From positions 2,852,001 to 2,916,000 of the forward strand of contig CM030711.1 in the NCBI GenBank assembly GCA_017979445.1: a DNA stretch of 64,000 bases, in the 5' to 3' direction. Under the pieces are notes generated by a model. The model did no database searches and was not told where the DNA came from. It worked only from the letters and a program-made list of their open reading frames with translations. Source of the stretch: Akebia trifoliata. Its lineage: Eukaryota > Streptophyta > Magnoliopsida > Ranunculales > Lardizabalaceae. Both the position numbers and the translations under genes were made by a program. Shown piece after piece: positions 10,120 to 23,000 of the stretch (positions are counted from its first letter, which is position 1; the number at the start of each line of letters is the position of its first letter).

Positions 10120-12623
10120 GAGTGCGATTTTGTTGACGCATAACCGCAATCAAAGGAGGATTGTTTGGAATATTATTTTTTTTACACTCCTTATACTTTT
10201 TATTAATTAAATTCAAATTCAAATACCGACATTTTCAATTATTGAAATAGCAAAACACTTCTCTTACCAACGTAATATGATTTTAAACCTTATGAAGGGT
10301 CTTTTTACTCGTATGGATGATCACATCACCAATCTAACACTGTCACAGCCCTCTAAATTTCATCGAAAGCCTTGGTTCAAAAAAAATATATATATTTTTA
10401 ACTTGACGTAAGTTTTTGAAAATTACCACACTTTCAAATAACTCTCAAACTTAAAATTGAAATATAATGGTAAAAAATATTTTTTTTTTTTAAATTTATT
10501 TTTCCAAAGTTCATATACTTTTGTCCTCAACAATATTGAAGCATGCGATCATGTTTTTTGATGCTACAATACGAGCCTAAGGTTAGTAAAAAATAGTAAA
10601 ATATTTTAGAGAATCATTTATTCTATTAACTTAGTAAGATTTGAAATCTTACTAAAAATCATTGAGCTCAAAAGAATTACCAATTGGCAATCCAAAACTA
10701 AGGTTTTTGATCCAAAAAAGAAAAAATTAAAAAAATAATTTAAGAAAATAAAATTATAATTTTTTGAATGAAAATAATTTCCTCAAAAAATTTAGATAAA
10801 AATAATAATAAATGAAAAATATTTTTTTAATTAACTTGTAAAAATAAAAGGAGTTGTTTCAACATTTTACAATGAGAGATGTTTTAAGAGAGGGGCTATT
10901 GACACCCCAACTTTTACTTATTACATCTCAATTACTTAAATTAATTATCACATCCCAATTAAAGATCAAAACGCACTCTTCAAATATCATTCAGGTTTGC
11001 CTCAAATAACAATCTCATCATGATAAAATATTATATTACTCATTCAAACAATTTCAGTAGCTTTTTACAATTAAAAAATATTTATATAAAATCCTAAACA
11101 TAAAACAAAAGAATCTAAGAAAAAAATAAATGAAGTTTCTATTAGCACTCCAACTTTTACTTATTCTTAACCATTCACCTTTTTTTTTTTATTACTAAAG
11201 TTTGCCTCTAATTACAATCTCAATAAAATAAAATATTATAGCACTTATTCAAACAATTTCAGTAGTTTTTTATAATTAAAAAAAATGTTCATATAAAATC
11301 CTAAACATAAAACAAAAGAATCTAAGAAAAAAATAAATGAAAGTTTCTATTAGCACTCCAACTTTTACTTATTCTTAACCATTCACCTTTTTTTTTTTTT
11401 TATTACTAAAGTTTGCCTCTAATTACAATCTCAACAAAATAAAATATTATAGCACTTATTCAAACAATTTCAATAGTTTTTTATAATTAAAAAAAATGTT
11501 CATATAAAATCTTAAACATAAAACAAAATAATCTAAGAAAAAAATAAATGAAAGTTTCTATTAGCATTTCAACTTTTACTTATTCTTAACCATTCACCTT
11601 CTTTCTTTATTTATTACTAAAGTTTGCCTCTAATTACAATCTCAACAAAATAAAATATTATAGCACTTGTTCAAACAATTTCAGTAGTTGTTTACAATTA
11701 AAAAAAATGTTCATATAAAATCATAAACCTAAAATAAAAGCATATAAACAAAATAAAATAAAATAAATGATAGAGTATCTATTGGCACCTCAACTTTTAC
11801 TTATTCTTAATCATTCAATTGTTTTATTTCTTTTTAATTAGGGTGTAATAAGCAAAAGTTGGGGTGCCAATAACATCTATTTTAAAATATCTCTCATAGT
11901 AAAAGATCGAAACACATCTTTTTTATTTTTATAGGTTAATTAGAAAAATATTTTTCATTTATTATTATTATTTTTTTTTTTCATTTTTTTATCTGAATTT
12001 TCAAAGAAATCATTTTCATTCAAAAAGCATAAATTATTTTTTTGATTTTTTTTTTTATAATAAAAAATCCTGGTATTTGAAGCTTAACGACCCTTAGTAA
12101 GATTTTAAATTTTACTAAGCTCGTAGGAAAAGTACTTTTCTAAAATACTTTATTGTGTTGAAGTAACCTTGGGTTCACTTTGTGACATCCAAAAACATGA
12201 TTGGATGCTTTAATATTATATTGGACAAAAGTATATGAACTTTAAAAATACAAATATAAATATATATATATATATATAGTTCACTGTTATATTTCAATTT
12301 TAAGTTTGAGAATTATTTGAAAGTTCGGTAGTCATCAATTTTCAAAAACTTTGATCAAGCTAAAAAAAATTATTTCTTGAATTTTATTTATTGTTATCTA
12401 AGTTTTTATGAAACTTAGAGGGCCATGGTAGTAGTGTTGGATAGGTGATGTGGTTATCCAATGAGTAAAACAATTTATTTCAATCTTATCACATTAGTAA
12501 GACAAGTGTTTCATTATTTCAATTGAAAATGACTCTATTTGAATTTGTATTTAATCAATAAAAAGTAAAAGGATGGTAAACCAATAGGATTGAGCCGTCA
12601 CTATGCGTCAACAAGTTATTTCT
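10120..12623. mobile_element. 2.5-kb fold-back element upstream of copy A
   Basis: The left end reads GAGTGCGATTTTGTTGACGC and the right end is a degenerate reverse complement around TATGCGTCAACAAG. The left arm (to about 10880) and right arm (from about 11885) pair at many segments: for example AACACTGTCACAGCCCTCTA on the left against TAGAGGGCCATGG and GTAGTGTTGG on the right. The corresponding place upstream of copy B (near 34125) runs through without the element. It lies about 320 bases upstream of the copy A ATG. Its ends match the element at 18050-19306. Target duplication is blurred by CT-rich flanks. Confidence 0.7.
10893..11878. repeat. Tandem array of a ~210-bp MITE-derived unit
   Basis: Units start near 10893, 11135, 11343, 11554 and 11775 (last one partial). 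Each has a CTATTRGCACYCCAACTTTT-like start, a stretch near CAAACAATTTCAGTAG and one near CATATAAAATCC. The right edge carries the inverse of the left terminus (AAAAGTTGGGGTGCCAATA). The array sits in the loop of the fold-back element 10120-12623, and its unit is related to the intron 6 repeats of both transporter copies. Confidence 0.8.
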
Positions 12624-14219
12624 CTCTCTCTCTCTATGCCCCCTAAGGGAAGACAACTGTCAATCTCTCTCTCTCTATCTGCGTTTGGAAAATAAAGGCG
12701 AAAAGTGGAAAACCAGTTTCCTTGCCGGGACACGTCTAAATCATCTGGAAGGTCAAACACTCAAGGTAGCTTATCTGATAAGGTGGCGCATACACGTAAA
12801 ATGCTCATTGTACCCACTTACACGTTGCACCACCCTGACTATTTATATTTCCTATTTTACACATCTAATTCAGATACTATTATTTAGGGTAAATTATACT
12901 TTGACCCCTAATGTTTTGATAATTACACTTACTTCCTTTATAGTTATGTAAAGAGTTGACTTACCCCTTTCCATCAAATTGCCCTCAACTTAACAATTTA
13001 CCCTTTTTAAAATGTTATTCTTTTTCATAAATCAAAATATGCCTTTTGAAAAATGAGTTCAATAAATGTCCAGGGCATTTTAATTATTGTGTTAAAATTT
13101 ATATTTTCTAATAAAAAAATAATACAAAATAAAAGAGTAAAATAGTAAAATAACATCTAATTTTTAATTCCGTTAGTAAATCAAGTGCAATTATTTGGGG
13201 GTCAAAATGGAATTATACAAAATCATAGGAGTCAAAGTGTAATTTACCCAATTATCTAATTCTCTTTGCACCCATCCATCCATGGTAATTCTTGAACAAT
13301 TACCCCAAATTCTAACCACCTAGATGATAATACCAGTTTTGTAAGCATGTTAAGTAGTGAAGTCCAACAATTGTATTAAGGTGGTATTAACAAGCAAGCA
13401 ATAAGTTTACAATAAAAAATGATTATTTTCAAGTAGACTGTTGTTTGTCTTTGAGAATGATTAGTCCTAATTTTGGACATTTAAATGTATTTTTTTATTT
13501 ATTTCAATGATTTATAATAAAATCAAATTTTATCGTAAAATTGATTCGGTCAATAAATCATTGGTTTTGTGAATTTATTTTTCTATAAAAATAAATAAGG
13601 CAGTTTAAGACTAAAGTATAGATTTTTTTTTTTTTTAATAAATGTAAATCCGTCCAATCAAATTAAACTAAGGTTCAAGCCATAGTCCAACTCATTATGA
13701 TAATTCTTTGGTTCAATCATTAATTCGATTTAAAATACATTGTGAAAATTTTATCCAATTGGATAAACTGTTCTTTTTCAGTTTAGTTGGACTAATTTAT
13801 ATTTATTATCAAAATATATTTATGTAAAACTTTTTTCTTAAAATTACCTTCATTAATCTTCAAAGAAAAATAATATTTACAAAAAAATTAATGCTGAAGT
13901 GACTTCAAGCTTGGACATCACATCACACACCCTGACGTGAAATTGTATGGGAACCATAGATGTTTTCCTCGAGAAATGAGTGAAAAGCATTTAGATTCCT
14001 ATCCACTTTCACTTCAAGATGTACTATATGAGGACACTACAACGCTTTATAAAAATTGAACATTAATTAAAAAATAATGATAGTAGTGAGTATTTTTATT
14101 TTTTTTATAGATCAAAAGCCAAGTATCATTTTTGTATTCTCCCTTCAACGTGAAGCATTTTTGCTTCTTATTTTTTATATTTTCTTCTTCACCATTTAAG
14201 TTTAAAACAACACAAAATA
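12624..14219. other. Upstream DNA of copy A shared with copy B
   Basis: Aligns by eye to about 34140-35751 upstream of copy B (for example TGGAAAACCAGTTTCCTT and AACACAAAATA near its right end), with many small indels. The right edge of the tandem duplication lies near 14219. No coding region seen. Confidence 0.75.
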
Positions 14220-15176
14220 TGATCCTACAGTTCGACCCCACAAAAGTTTCCCAACATACAACAAGCTAAGTCAAGAGACTACTCAGATCAAAGGGAGCAA
14301 ATCCTTAGAATTGCACCAAAAGCACTTGTGGAATTATCGGATATTCTAGAGCATTACGTATCCCTCCCATCATTGACACGATGCTTACGAAATGTGAACG
14401 ATTATTATGCATTTTGGGATTGAAGTAAAGGCAATGATTATCAAATCAAATCCAATGTAAAAAATTTGGAAAAAATGAGAGAGAGAGAGATAGGAGGATT
14501 ATCATTTAAGAACTTTCTATTACATTTTAAAGTGACTTCGGCATTGGAGGTTTTTTTTTTACAGATATTCCCTTGATTCTCATAAAATGAATATCATATT
14601 AAAAAAATAAAAATAAAAATCCTCTTTTTTTCTATTTGTATAACACTAACAGAGGCAAAGCAATGACCGACCTTTTAGATCATTATATCTCACCCAAATC
14701 CTTTATGTACATGCAATACTCTACAAACAACACATATCAGGTAAGCATGGATAAACCCATGTGGATGGCCAACGAGAAGGGCTTAAACTCAAGACCTCTC
14801 CTTTTTTACTGGGATGCCAGGGTCATTGTGCCTGACTCTCGTTGGTTACAAAATCAAAATCTTATTATGAATATTGAGGAGTATTACAAATTTTTGCATC
14901 TACATATCATCTAATATAAGTTAAATCAGCTTTTGTTTTGTAAATCTAACAAAGAATGAGCCAAACATTCATGAATTATTATTGAATCCCAAAAGAATCC
15001 CGCAACTGACAAACTACAAGATCTAATTTCCTTATTCCCAAACCCACCTCAAAATCACCCCAAATAAAACCCCTTCAGAGAGAGAGAGTATCTTGGTTTC
15101 CTTTTCCAATCTATGTCTCCACGCACCAACAGTGAGGACAAAAGGCACAGAAAACTCCAATGATAGGGTTGTTATT
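14220..15176. other. Intergenic DNA, no gene seen
   Basis: AT-rich, with short microsatellite-like patches. A 92-codon open frame at 14636-14914 has no recognisable family and no splice or promoter context. Confidence 0.6.
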
Positions 15177-15185
15177 AAAATGTTT

Positions 15186-15365
15186 GAGTCATGCTGGGTG
15201 ACACAGGATTTACTGTGATTCTCACAATTCTGATGTGGACATGCATACATAACCATAGATGGTTTTCACTCTTATCACAAGGAAACACATCTATGGTTAT
15301 GTGCACATCCCACGTCAGACTTGTGAGAATCTCAGTAAATACTTTGTGTCATTTCAGCATTTTCC
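15186..15365. mobile_element. 180-bp MITE with 9-bp target duplication (Mutator type)
   Basis: The termini GAGTCATGCTGGGTGACAC and the inverse of GGAAAATGCTGAAATGACAC continue into a long fold-back (ACCATAGATG in each arm). Flanks are AAAATGTTT at 15177-15185 and 15366-15374, an exact 9-bp duplication, which fits Mutator-like transposition. Confidence 0.82.
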
Positions 15366-15374
15366 AAAATGTTT

Positions 15375-16577
15375 AGGTCACAGTCAATGGAGACATGTAA
15401 TTTATGAATTAGCAAGAAAATGACATGAGACATTTAGTATTCAAGATCTCCCATGATTCCCATATTTTTCTTTCTTTCTTTCTCTAAATTTAATACAGAT
15501 TCGATCTCTTCACCTAGTCAGGAGATGCTTTATGGGACAACCCTATATTTAAACTAACCTAAAATAATGACTTCTAGTAACTCTTTGTTTATTTGATGTT
15601 CATCTTTGGCTTGTATGATAATATTGACCAAATAATTCAAGTTAATGAGATTTTCATTTGTAATTATTTTTATTTTTTATTTTTATATAAAAATGATTAG
15701 ATGAAAATTAAATACAAGATTTTAGATAAGTAACACACATGTTTCTTTTCCAATCTATCCAACTTCTTCTTGATCTTCAAAAATTCAATCTTTTCGAAAA
15801 AAAAAAAATACAAACAAATCATGTTGGCCATAATATATTGAGTTTAATGCTAGTTCTTGCTCCAACTTGAAAATTCCATTTCAGGGAAGGATGGCGTACC
15901 ATGATACTTCTTGTCAGGAGCGGAGCCAGGATTTTGCTCTTGTGGGGGGTAACTAATAGAGATTTTTTTTTTTGTGGGGGCAGTCAAGAAAGAAATTTTT
16001 TTTTTGTGGAGGGTAATAGCGGCAGATTTTTTTATTCGTCGTTGTTATCTGTCGCAATAACTCATGTATACTAATAGGCTTTGAAAATTCTTGTGTGGGC
16101 CACTGCCCCCAATGTAAATCGGCCCCTACTTCCTGTTTCATCAAGTCCAACTTGGTCTCTAGTTTGATGGTTGCATGTGTTGTTGGATTGGGGTATGAAT
16201 CTATGACCAATCCAAAGATGATCATTTGAGTTATTAATTGGATCTCATAAGGTTGGGTATTTATTAGAACTCAAATCCATGATCCAGACCCAAAGTTTTT
16301 GAATTGAAATGGATCGGATATCAGGTCTGATCCGATCCACTTACAGCCATGCCACTGACTCTAGCTGTGACTAATCTTCTTTTTTTTTCTTTTGTAAAAT
16401 CTAGATCCAAGTTTTACCATCTGAACATATTGATCCTTAAATTAAGCCGCAGATCAGCCCACAGGATAATCTGGGCCCATCTAGAATAAGAGTATCTCAG
16501 CCGAATGTTTGACAGTCTGTATCAAACATGGTTTAATGAAGCCCAACTCCAAAGTCCAAACAATAAATTATTTAGAA
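15375..16577. other. Intergenic DNA with possible old transposon patch
   Basis: Around 15915-16110 there is GGAGCGGAGCCAGGATTTT followed by G-rich and T-rich runs, a phrase often seen in plant transposon ends. No termini or coding capacity were found. Confidence 0.4.
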
Positions 16578-16585
16578 CTCTAATC

Positions 16586-17343
16586 TAGGGGTGCACATGG
16601 TTCGGATTGGTTCGGATTTTGGCAAAATTGGAATCAAACCAAATATGATCGGTTCTACAAATTTGAAACTGAACCAATCCAATTACCTTATAGAACCAAA
16701 CCAATTCAATCCAATCTTTGTTCGGATCGGTTCTCGGTTCTCATACTTATTGAAGATAGATACCTTCTTCCTCAATCCAAACATTCTATCTTCCCCAATC
16801 TTCAAACCTTAAAAACAAGTAGGACTTTTTTTAAGCATGGACTTTGGGGTAGTAAAAAAATTAAAAATTTTCTATATTTTATTTAAGAAATTTGATGTAG
16901 ATGAGGTTCAATAAGTAGAAAATAATAGATTTTATAGAAGATGAGATAGAGGATGAGTTCAATAAGATGAAAATGAAAAAAATTCTCCAAGAAAAATGAA
17001 GGGGTTTTGGCTTGAGGTTTAAAATAATGGCATTTAAGTCATTTTATGTTATTCTTCTGAACAAATAAGAAATATATTGAAGATCCATTCAAGAAGAATT
17101 TAAATTTGTTTACCGTTAATTGAAGGCGCCTGAGAAATCGATAGCTCAGAGATTTATCGAAGCTTTTTTAATTAGAGAGAGAGAGTTCAATCTTCCTTTT
17201 CCGATGACTTGGCGAGGCGATGAGGTGAGGTGAGTGAGAGAGACGACTGAGATTGAGAACGACAGTGGCTAGGGTTCTGTTTTTAGAATTCTTTGAGTAG
17301 GAAGAAGAAGAAATAAATAAAAAATCAAAATTTTTATTTTTCA

Positions 17344-17379
<36 letters not shown>

Positions 17380-17783
17380 TCAGGTTCAAGGGCCATATGA
17401 GAAAACATATGAGAAAACTTTCGTTTTTAATAAAATTTTAAAATATGGGTTAGAAATTTTGGATTGAGCTGATTTTTTGTGAGGATGATCTCTATGATGG
17501 GAAGATCATCCAAAAAAAAAAAATCAGCCCAATCTGAAACTTCTAACCCCATTAAAAGTGATTTAGAATGTGGACTGTCGATTTTTTACCAATTTTTATC
17601 ACTAATTTGTAAATCACTTTTGATGGATTTAGAAGTTTCTGACTAAGCTGATTTTTTGTGAGGATGATCTTCTCATCATAGTGACCATCCTTGCAAAAAA
17701 TCAGCTCAATCCAAAACCTCTAACCCTTATTTTGAAAAATGAAAGTTTTTTCATATATTTTCTCATATGACCCTTGAACCGCC

Positions 17784-17824
<41 letters not shown>

Positions 17825-17986
17825 AGGTTCGGTTCTATTATATCCTAATTCGGAATCGAATCAAATTAATCGGATTTTTTTCTTCGATCCGTATCCGAAC
17901 CGTGGGTGTGTAATCCGAACCAATCCAATCCAAAGGCTTCGGATTGGTTCGGATCTCGGATTTATCCAATCCAATGTGCACCCCTA
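16586..17986. mobile_element. hAT-type non-autonomous element, 1401 bp, 8-bp target duplication
   Basis: Inverted termini TAGGGGTGCACAT and ATGTGCACCCCTA are flanked by an exact 8-bp duplication CTCTAATC (16578-16585 and 17987-17994), as expected for the hAT superfamily. Sub-terminal regions have repeated GGTTCGGATTGG-like motifs in both orientations, typical of hAT sub-terminal repeats. No transposase frame is visible, and a second element (17377-17786) is nested inside. Confidence 0.88.
17377..17786. mobile_element. 410-bp fold-back element nested in the (TA)n tract of the hAT element
   Basis: Left end TGGTCAGGTTCAAGGGCCAT and right end the inverse (TGGGGCGGTTCAAGGGTCAT). The arms pair over most of their length (TGAGCTGATTTTTTGTGAGG on one side, inverse on the other). 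(TA)n tracts lie on both sides, suggesting insertion into a TA repeat. A related element lies at 53741-54068. Confidence 0.75.
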
Positions 17987-18049
17987 CTCTAATCTACCAA
18001 ATAATACAATTTAGTGCAAACTGTATAGTTGATCAGTAGGGAAAACGTG

Positions 18050-19306
18050 GAGTGCAATTTTGTTGACGTACGGTGACCAAGTATGACCTCGCAATCCGAT
18101 TGGAGGATTTTGTGCGATTTTTTTAAACACATATTTTTCTATCTTTCACTAAAAGCCCCTAATTATTAACTAATTATAAAGACTTCCAATAGAACCCACT
18201 ACCCGGTGATTTTGAATTTAATATGAAATGGGAAATACTTCCCTTACCGACATAATAAGCTTTAATGCTTACTAAGGGTTGTTTGGCTAAAGTAATGTAC
18301 CACATCAGCAGTCCAACACACCACTTTTTTTTTTTAAACACATCTTTTTCTATTTTTCACTAAAGGCTTCTAATTATTAACTAATTACACAGACCTCTAA
18401 CAGAACCACGACATGGTGATTTTAAATTTAAAATATCAATTCAATATGAAATGGGAAGTACTTCCCTTACAAACATAGTAAGCTTTAATAGTTATTAAGG
18501 GTCATTTGCCTAAAATAGATTATCACATCAGCAGTCCAACACCACAGCCCTCTAAACTTCGTCCAAAAATTCATAATAATAATAATAATAAATTATTTTA
18601 AATTATTTTGAATTTGATCTAAGATTTTGAAAATCATCGTGTGTATCAAAATTCCTCATAACTCCCAAACCTAAAATTGAAATTTAAAGGTGAAAAATGA
18701 TTTTTATTTTTTATTTTTTTTTCAATTTAAAATAATTTATTATTATTATTGTTATTATTATTATAAGTTTTTGAATAAAGTTTAAAGGGTTGTGGTGTTG
18801 GACTATTGATGTGGTAATCTATTTTAGGCAAACAACCCTTAATAAGTATTAAAGCTTACTATATTTGTGAGGGAAGTATTTCCCAATTTCATATTGAATT
18901 GATATTTTAAATTCAAAATCAGCATGTAGTGGGTTCTGTTAGAGGTCTTTGTAATTAGTTAATAATTAGAAGTCTTCAGTGAAAAATAGAAAAAGATGTG
19001 TTTAGAAAAACAAGTGGTGTTGGACTGCTGACGTGGTACATTACTTTAGCCAAACAACCCTTAGTAAGTATTAAAGCTTATTATGTTTGTAAGGGAAGTA
19101 TTTCCCATTTCATATTAAATTGATATTTTAAATTCAAAATCACCGGTTAGTGGGTTCTATTGGAGGTTTTTGTAATTAGTTAATAAGTAAGGGCTTTTAG
19201 TAAAAGATAGAAAAAAGATGTGTTTAAAAAAAATCGCACAAAATCCTCCAATAGGATTGCGAGGTCATACTTGGTCACCGAACGGTGCGTCAACAAAATC
19301 GCACTC
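18050..19306. mobile_element. 1257-bp fold-back element between the two transporter copies
   Basis: Almost the whole element is an inverted repeat. The left arm starts GAGTGCAATTTTGTTGACG, then GGTGACCAAGTATGACCTCG and GGAGGATTTTGTGCGATTT; the right arm is the inverse. Each arm holds two diverged copies of a ~230-bp segment (AAACACATMTTTTTCTAT to CAGTCCAACAC). The left flank GAAAACGTG and right flank GAAAAGAGTG are only partly alike. The termini resemble those of 10120-12623. Mutator-like ancestry is possible. Confidence 0.8.
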
Positions 19307-20064
19307 GAAAAGAGTGTAACAACAAAGGGACCAACCACTTGCAACCTCAAGTTTTTGTTGCACTCAAACCAAAAACAATTATTCATATTTTTGTTTTTTA
19401 ATTACTAACTACTTTTACTAGTTGCACCCCACAGAAGAAGTCTTTACAATTTTCTTCGACTTAATTCCTCATGCTTTGCTCTTACTCTCTCGCTGTGGTA
19501 ACCAATCGTAGTTCCATGCAACATTGCAACCGTGTATTGTGCAATTAAAAGGAGTGCAATGTTGTGATTGTCAAATCTCACTAAACCTAGATTTTGGAAA
19601 AACCTCATCCTATTCTTGAAGTAAAATTCTGAAAAACTTTTATCTCATAATTTTTATTGAGACTTTTGAATGATGCTTATCTCGAGATGACACAAGTTTA
19701 ATTGAGATAAAAGAAGATTTGTATCCATCCAATATATATACCACACTTCGTGAGCTCCCGACATAATGAAATAAGAACAACGGTTAACACACCAAAAAAT
19801 AAGCTTAATTGGTGATTTCTAGTCATTGGAATACAAGTGCAATATTATTATGGGCTTTATGAATAGATCTTAGATTTCACTGAGTAAAATACTTGCTTCT
19901 TATAGCCTATCAGAAAAATTTAAAAAAATATTACAATATCAGAAAACATTCTATCTTTTTCTCTATATTTTAACTACAAACACACAACACACAACATTCT
20001 TATGAACACTTGCATCTCTGAATCTAATGCATGGACTTCAACCTTACTTTTCAAGCTTTTTAAT
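19307..20064. other. 3' flank of transporter copy B
   Basis: AT-rich DNA holding the 3' untranslated region and terminator of copy B. No clear poly-A signal was picked and no other gene is seen. Confidence 0.5.
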
Positions 20065-23000
20065 TTATCTTCTTTGGAAGTTGAGGAACTTAATGCCGTA
20101 AGCGAAGACGAAAAAGAATGTCAGAACGAAGGCAACGTGAGCCAGGCCAACGTATCCAAGGAAGTCGTGCTCCCAGCCATAAAAATCCTTCAAGTATTGC
20201 TTCACCGTTGGCCTCAGTACCTGCCCGGGAATCTCAAGCGGATTGTTCTTGTCTCCAAACTGACAAGTGACGAGGCCGTAGATCGTCCAAGCAACTGGAG
20301 AACCCCAGTAATACCATCTCCACCATATTGGGATTTGCTGCAAAGATTTGAGTGAACGCGTCAGATCCCAATAAAAAAGGAAACAATGTCTAATGTGTGT
20401 GATTGTAGCATTTAATTCTCAATGATCACAGATTAGATGGTTCGGATTAGAAACGAATTCACTGAATGTGATGAATCCATGTGTCCACAGAAATACAAAA
20501 TTACCATTCTAAAAAAAAAAACAAAAAAGCAAAGGAATCAAGCATTCAACGAGGGGATTAATGATAACAGGTTCTATTATTAAGCAAAACTTGGGAGGAT
20601 ATATTTTAAGTTACCCTTTTGGTAGTCTGCATGCAACAACAGCTTACCTTGTAGGTGTGGACCCACCATTAAATGGATCCTAAAAAATAGACTTGAAGGA
20701 AAGATATTAACCATGTATTCTACTATTTTGGACCAGTAAAATTAAGGCCAATGGTCCTGAAAAAGTCTATGAGATAACTGGTTTTTGATTGGTTGAATTT
20801 TGATGAGGAGATCTTCCTAGTGTGACCCATCACATCAAGTAGTTGAAGAACCCTACATTTCATGTGAATCATGTTCAATAGTAGAAGGAAGTAATTTAAA
20901 AACTGTGATGGTCTGAACTAATTTCCAAGTAAATGGGTTTGGTTCATATATGAAAGAACCATCAGTTTGTGCTTCAACCATTGAACCAATTAAAAATATA
21001 AAATTTTGGGGAAAAAAAAATTCTTGTCAATATAAAATTTTTAGGAAACACATAATTTCCAGAAATAATCAAATCCTAATAGTATAGATATGATGTTATA
21101 AAGAGAATTACAGAACGTGCTTAGGAAAAAAAATGCCTTAATCACAATGCATAATCTAAGTAGGCCTAGTTGCAAGTCCAATGAAAAAATTAATTACACC
21201 TTGAGATAGAAGAAAACAATCAGAAATATTATATGATCAAAAGATTTAAAGCAGGTAATTTCTAATCATATCTTCTTTAGAACTCTTTAATAAATGCAAA
21301 TTGGTCAGACCAAATTGAACCAGGGTGAGACCAATTTGAGAAATTTTCACTTATCTATTCAGAAAACATTGAGTTTGAGTTTGAGATTACGTACTGTCCT
21401 AGGGATGAGGAAACCAGAGAACAAATTCCAGAAGTTTAAGAGGAAGGACATAACAATGGCAGCTATTTGGTGGCCTGGAGTCAGTGCTACAACCATCATC
21501 CCATACAGTACAAAGTAGACGAAGCACATGAATATGAAATAGTAGAACCAGAGAAACTTGGCAGCATCCCATTCGAACCCTATCATAGAGTAGAGGAGAA
21601 GAGTGTAAACGATGGTTTGAATAGCCAGGTAAATTGTCTCAATGGCAACCTGCGTAAGAGAGGGAGAGAGATTAGGGATTAGTTCTCTTGAATATTCATC
21701 ATAAGAAGAGAGATTAAAACCTTCCTATATAGAAAATAATGTGATCGTGTAACAGTTACATTTTTGTCATTCAATTTGTTAAGAAAAATTTACCAAAATT
21801 CTCTTGCTTAAAAATGTTTATAATGTGTAGGAAAATATTTCAAAATACAGGTAAATATGATGCAGAAAAGAACTAGGAGAGCAAATTTTTTTTTTTGCTA
21901 TACTCTAGTTTTCTTAATCAGTTTCTCTTACCTGAGCAAATGCGTAAGGCAATGGTGAATACATTCCTGCAGCTTTTTCACGGTAGAAAACTGTTCTCTC
22001 GATTGCTACAACAGACTGCACAGCAGAAGCATTGGTGGCTCCAAGGAAAAAAACAGCAGCATACATAGCTCCCACAATATTTCTCAGGTCTTGCTGTTTG
22101 TTTCTGATGACATAAAAGAATGCAATAAACTTCAGAGTTCAGACATATAACTAAGTCTCAAAGAGCTGAAGAATGATTCGTCAGAGTTTACATAAGATTA
22201 TGACTTCTTTAAAAGTTCAAACATACCCATTATTCTTAGAATATTTTATGACATCCAAAATCTCAACAACTAAAAACAAAACCTTGCATTTGACCAGGTC
22301 AATCTAGGCAAAAAATTTCCCTTCACCATAATCTCTTTTTTTTTTTTTTTGCCTATTCGGGGTGGTGGGTGGGGAGGGGTAAATATCATAATCCAATTAT
22401 TGCTATTTTAGAAAGGTAAGGGTGCTCAATACTCAGATTAATCATTGGAATTTTCTTCAATCTTCACTTACCAACTTAGTGAGATTTTAATTATGGACAA
22501 CAATTATATTCTACAATACTTAGACTATTGTTTTTTACATTTTATTAGGAATAACTACAGAAAGTAGAAGAAAAAAGAACTGAAACACTTACATCTGACC
22601 TCCTTTGTTCCAAAAGATGACACCAAATAGAATACCAATAATTACTGTCATGAAGAATCGAATTGCATTATATTGTGAGTTCCTCCAGTATGACCAGTGC
22701 TGTTTCCAGAAACAAGCAATGCATTGAGTAGTAAAGCTTTGGGAGTATTCAGTAGGGAAGTAAAGGTCTTCGGAACCAGGATTTGGAGTGCTTAGTTCTT
22801 TGATAAGTTCCTGATTACTCCTGAAAAGGTATCAATAGGAAGATGTGTATAATAAGATAATAATCAGAAAAGTGTACAACCAGACAGCTATTGAATTAAA
22901 ATAACATGTTTCACTTACTGATAGAGGCTGGAATTGGCATAAATTTCTGCAAAATCTGTATCAAGTTGAGTCTCAACAGCAGCAGAACTGACATCCAGCA

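Noticed and set aside
10893..11878. Regular repeats that might suggest a CRISPR-like array
   Set aside because: Units are about 210 bp with no short repeat-spacer pattern, and this is plant nuclear DNA; they are tandem MITE copies.
14636..14914. 92-codon plus-strand frame
   Set aside because: No recognisable domain, no context, average composition for AT-rich intergenic DNA.
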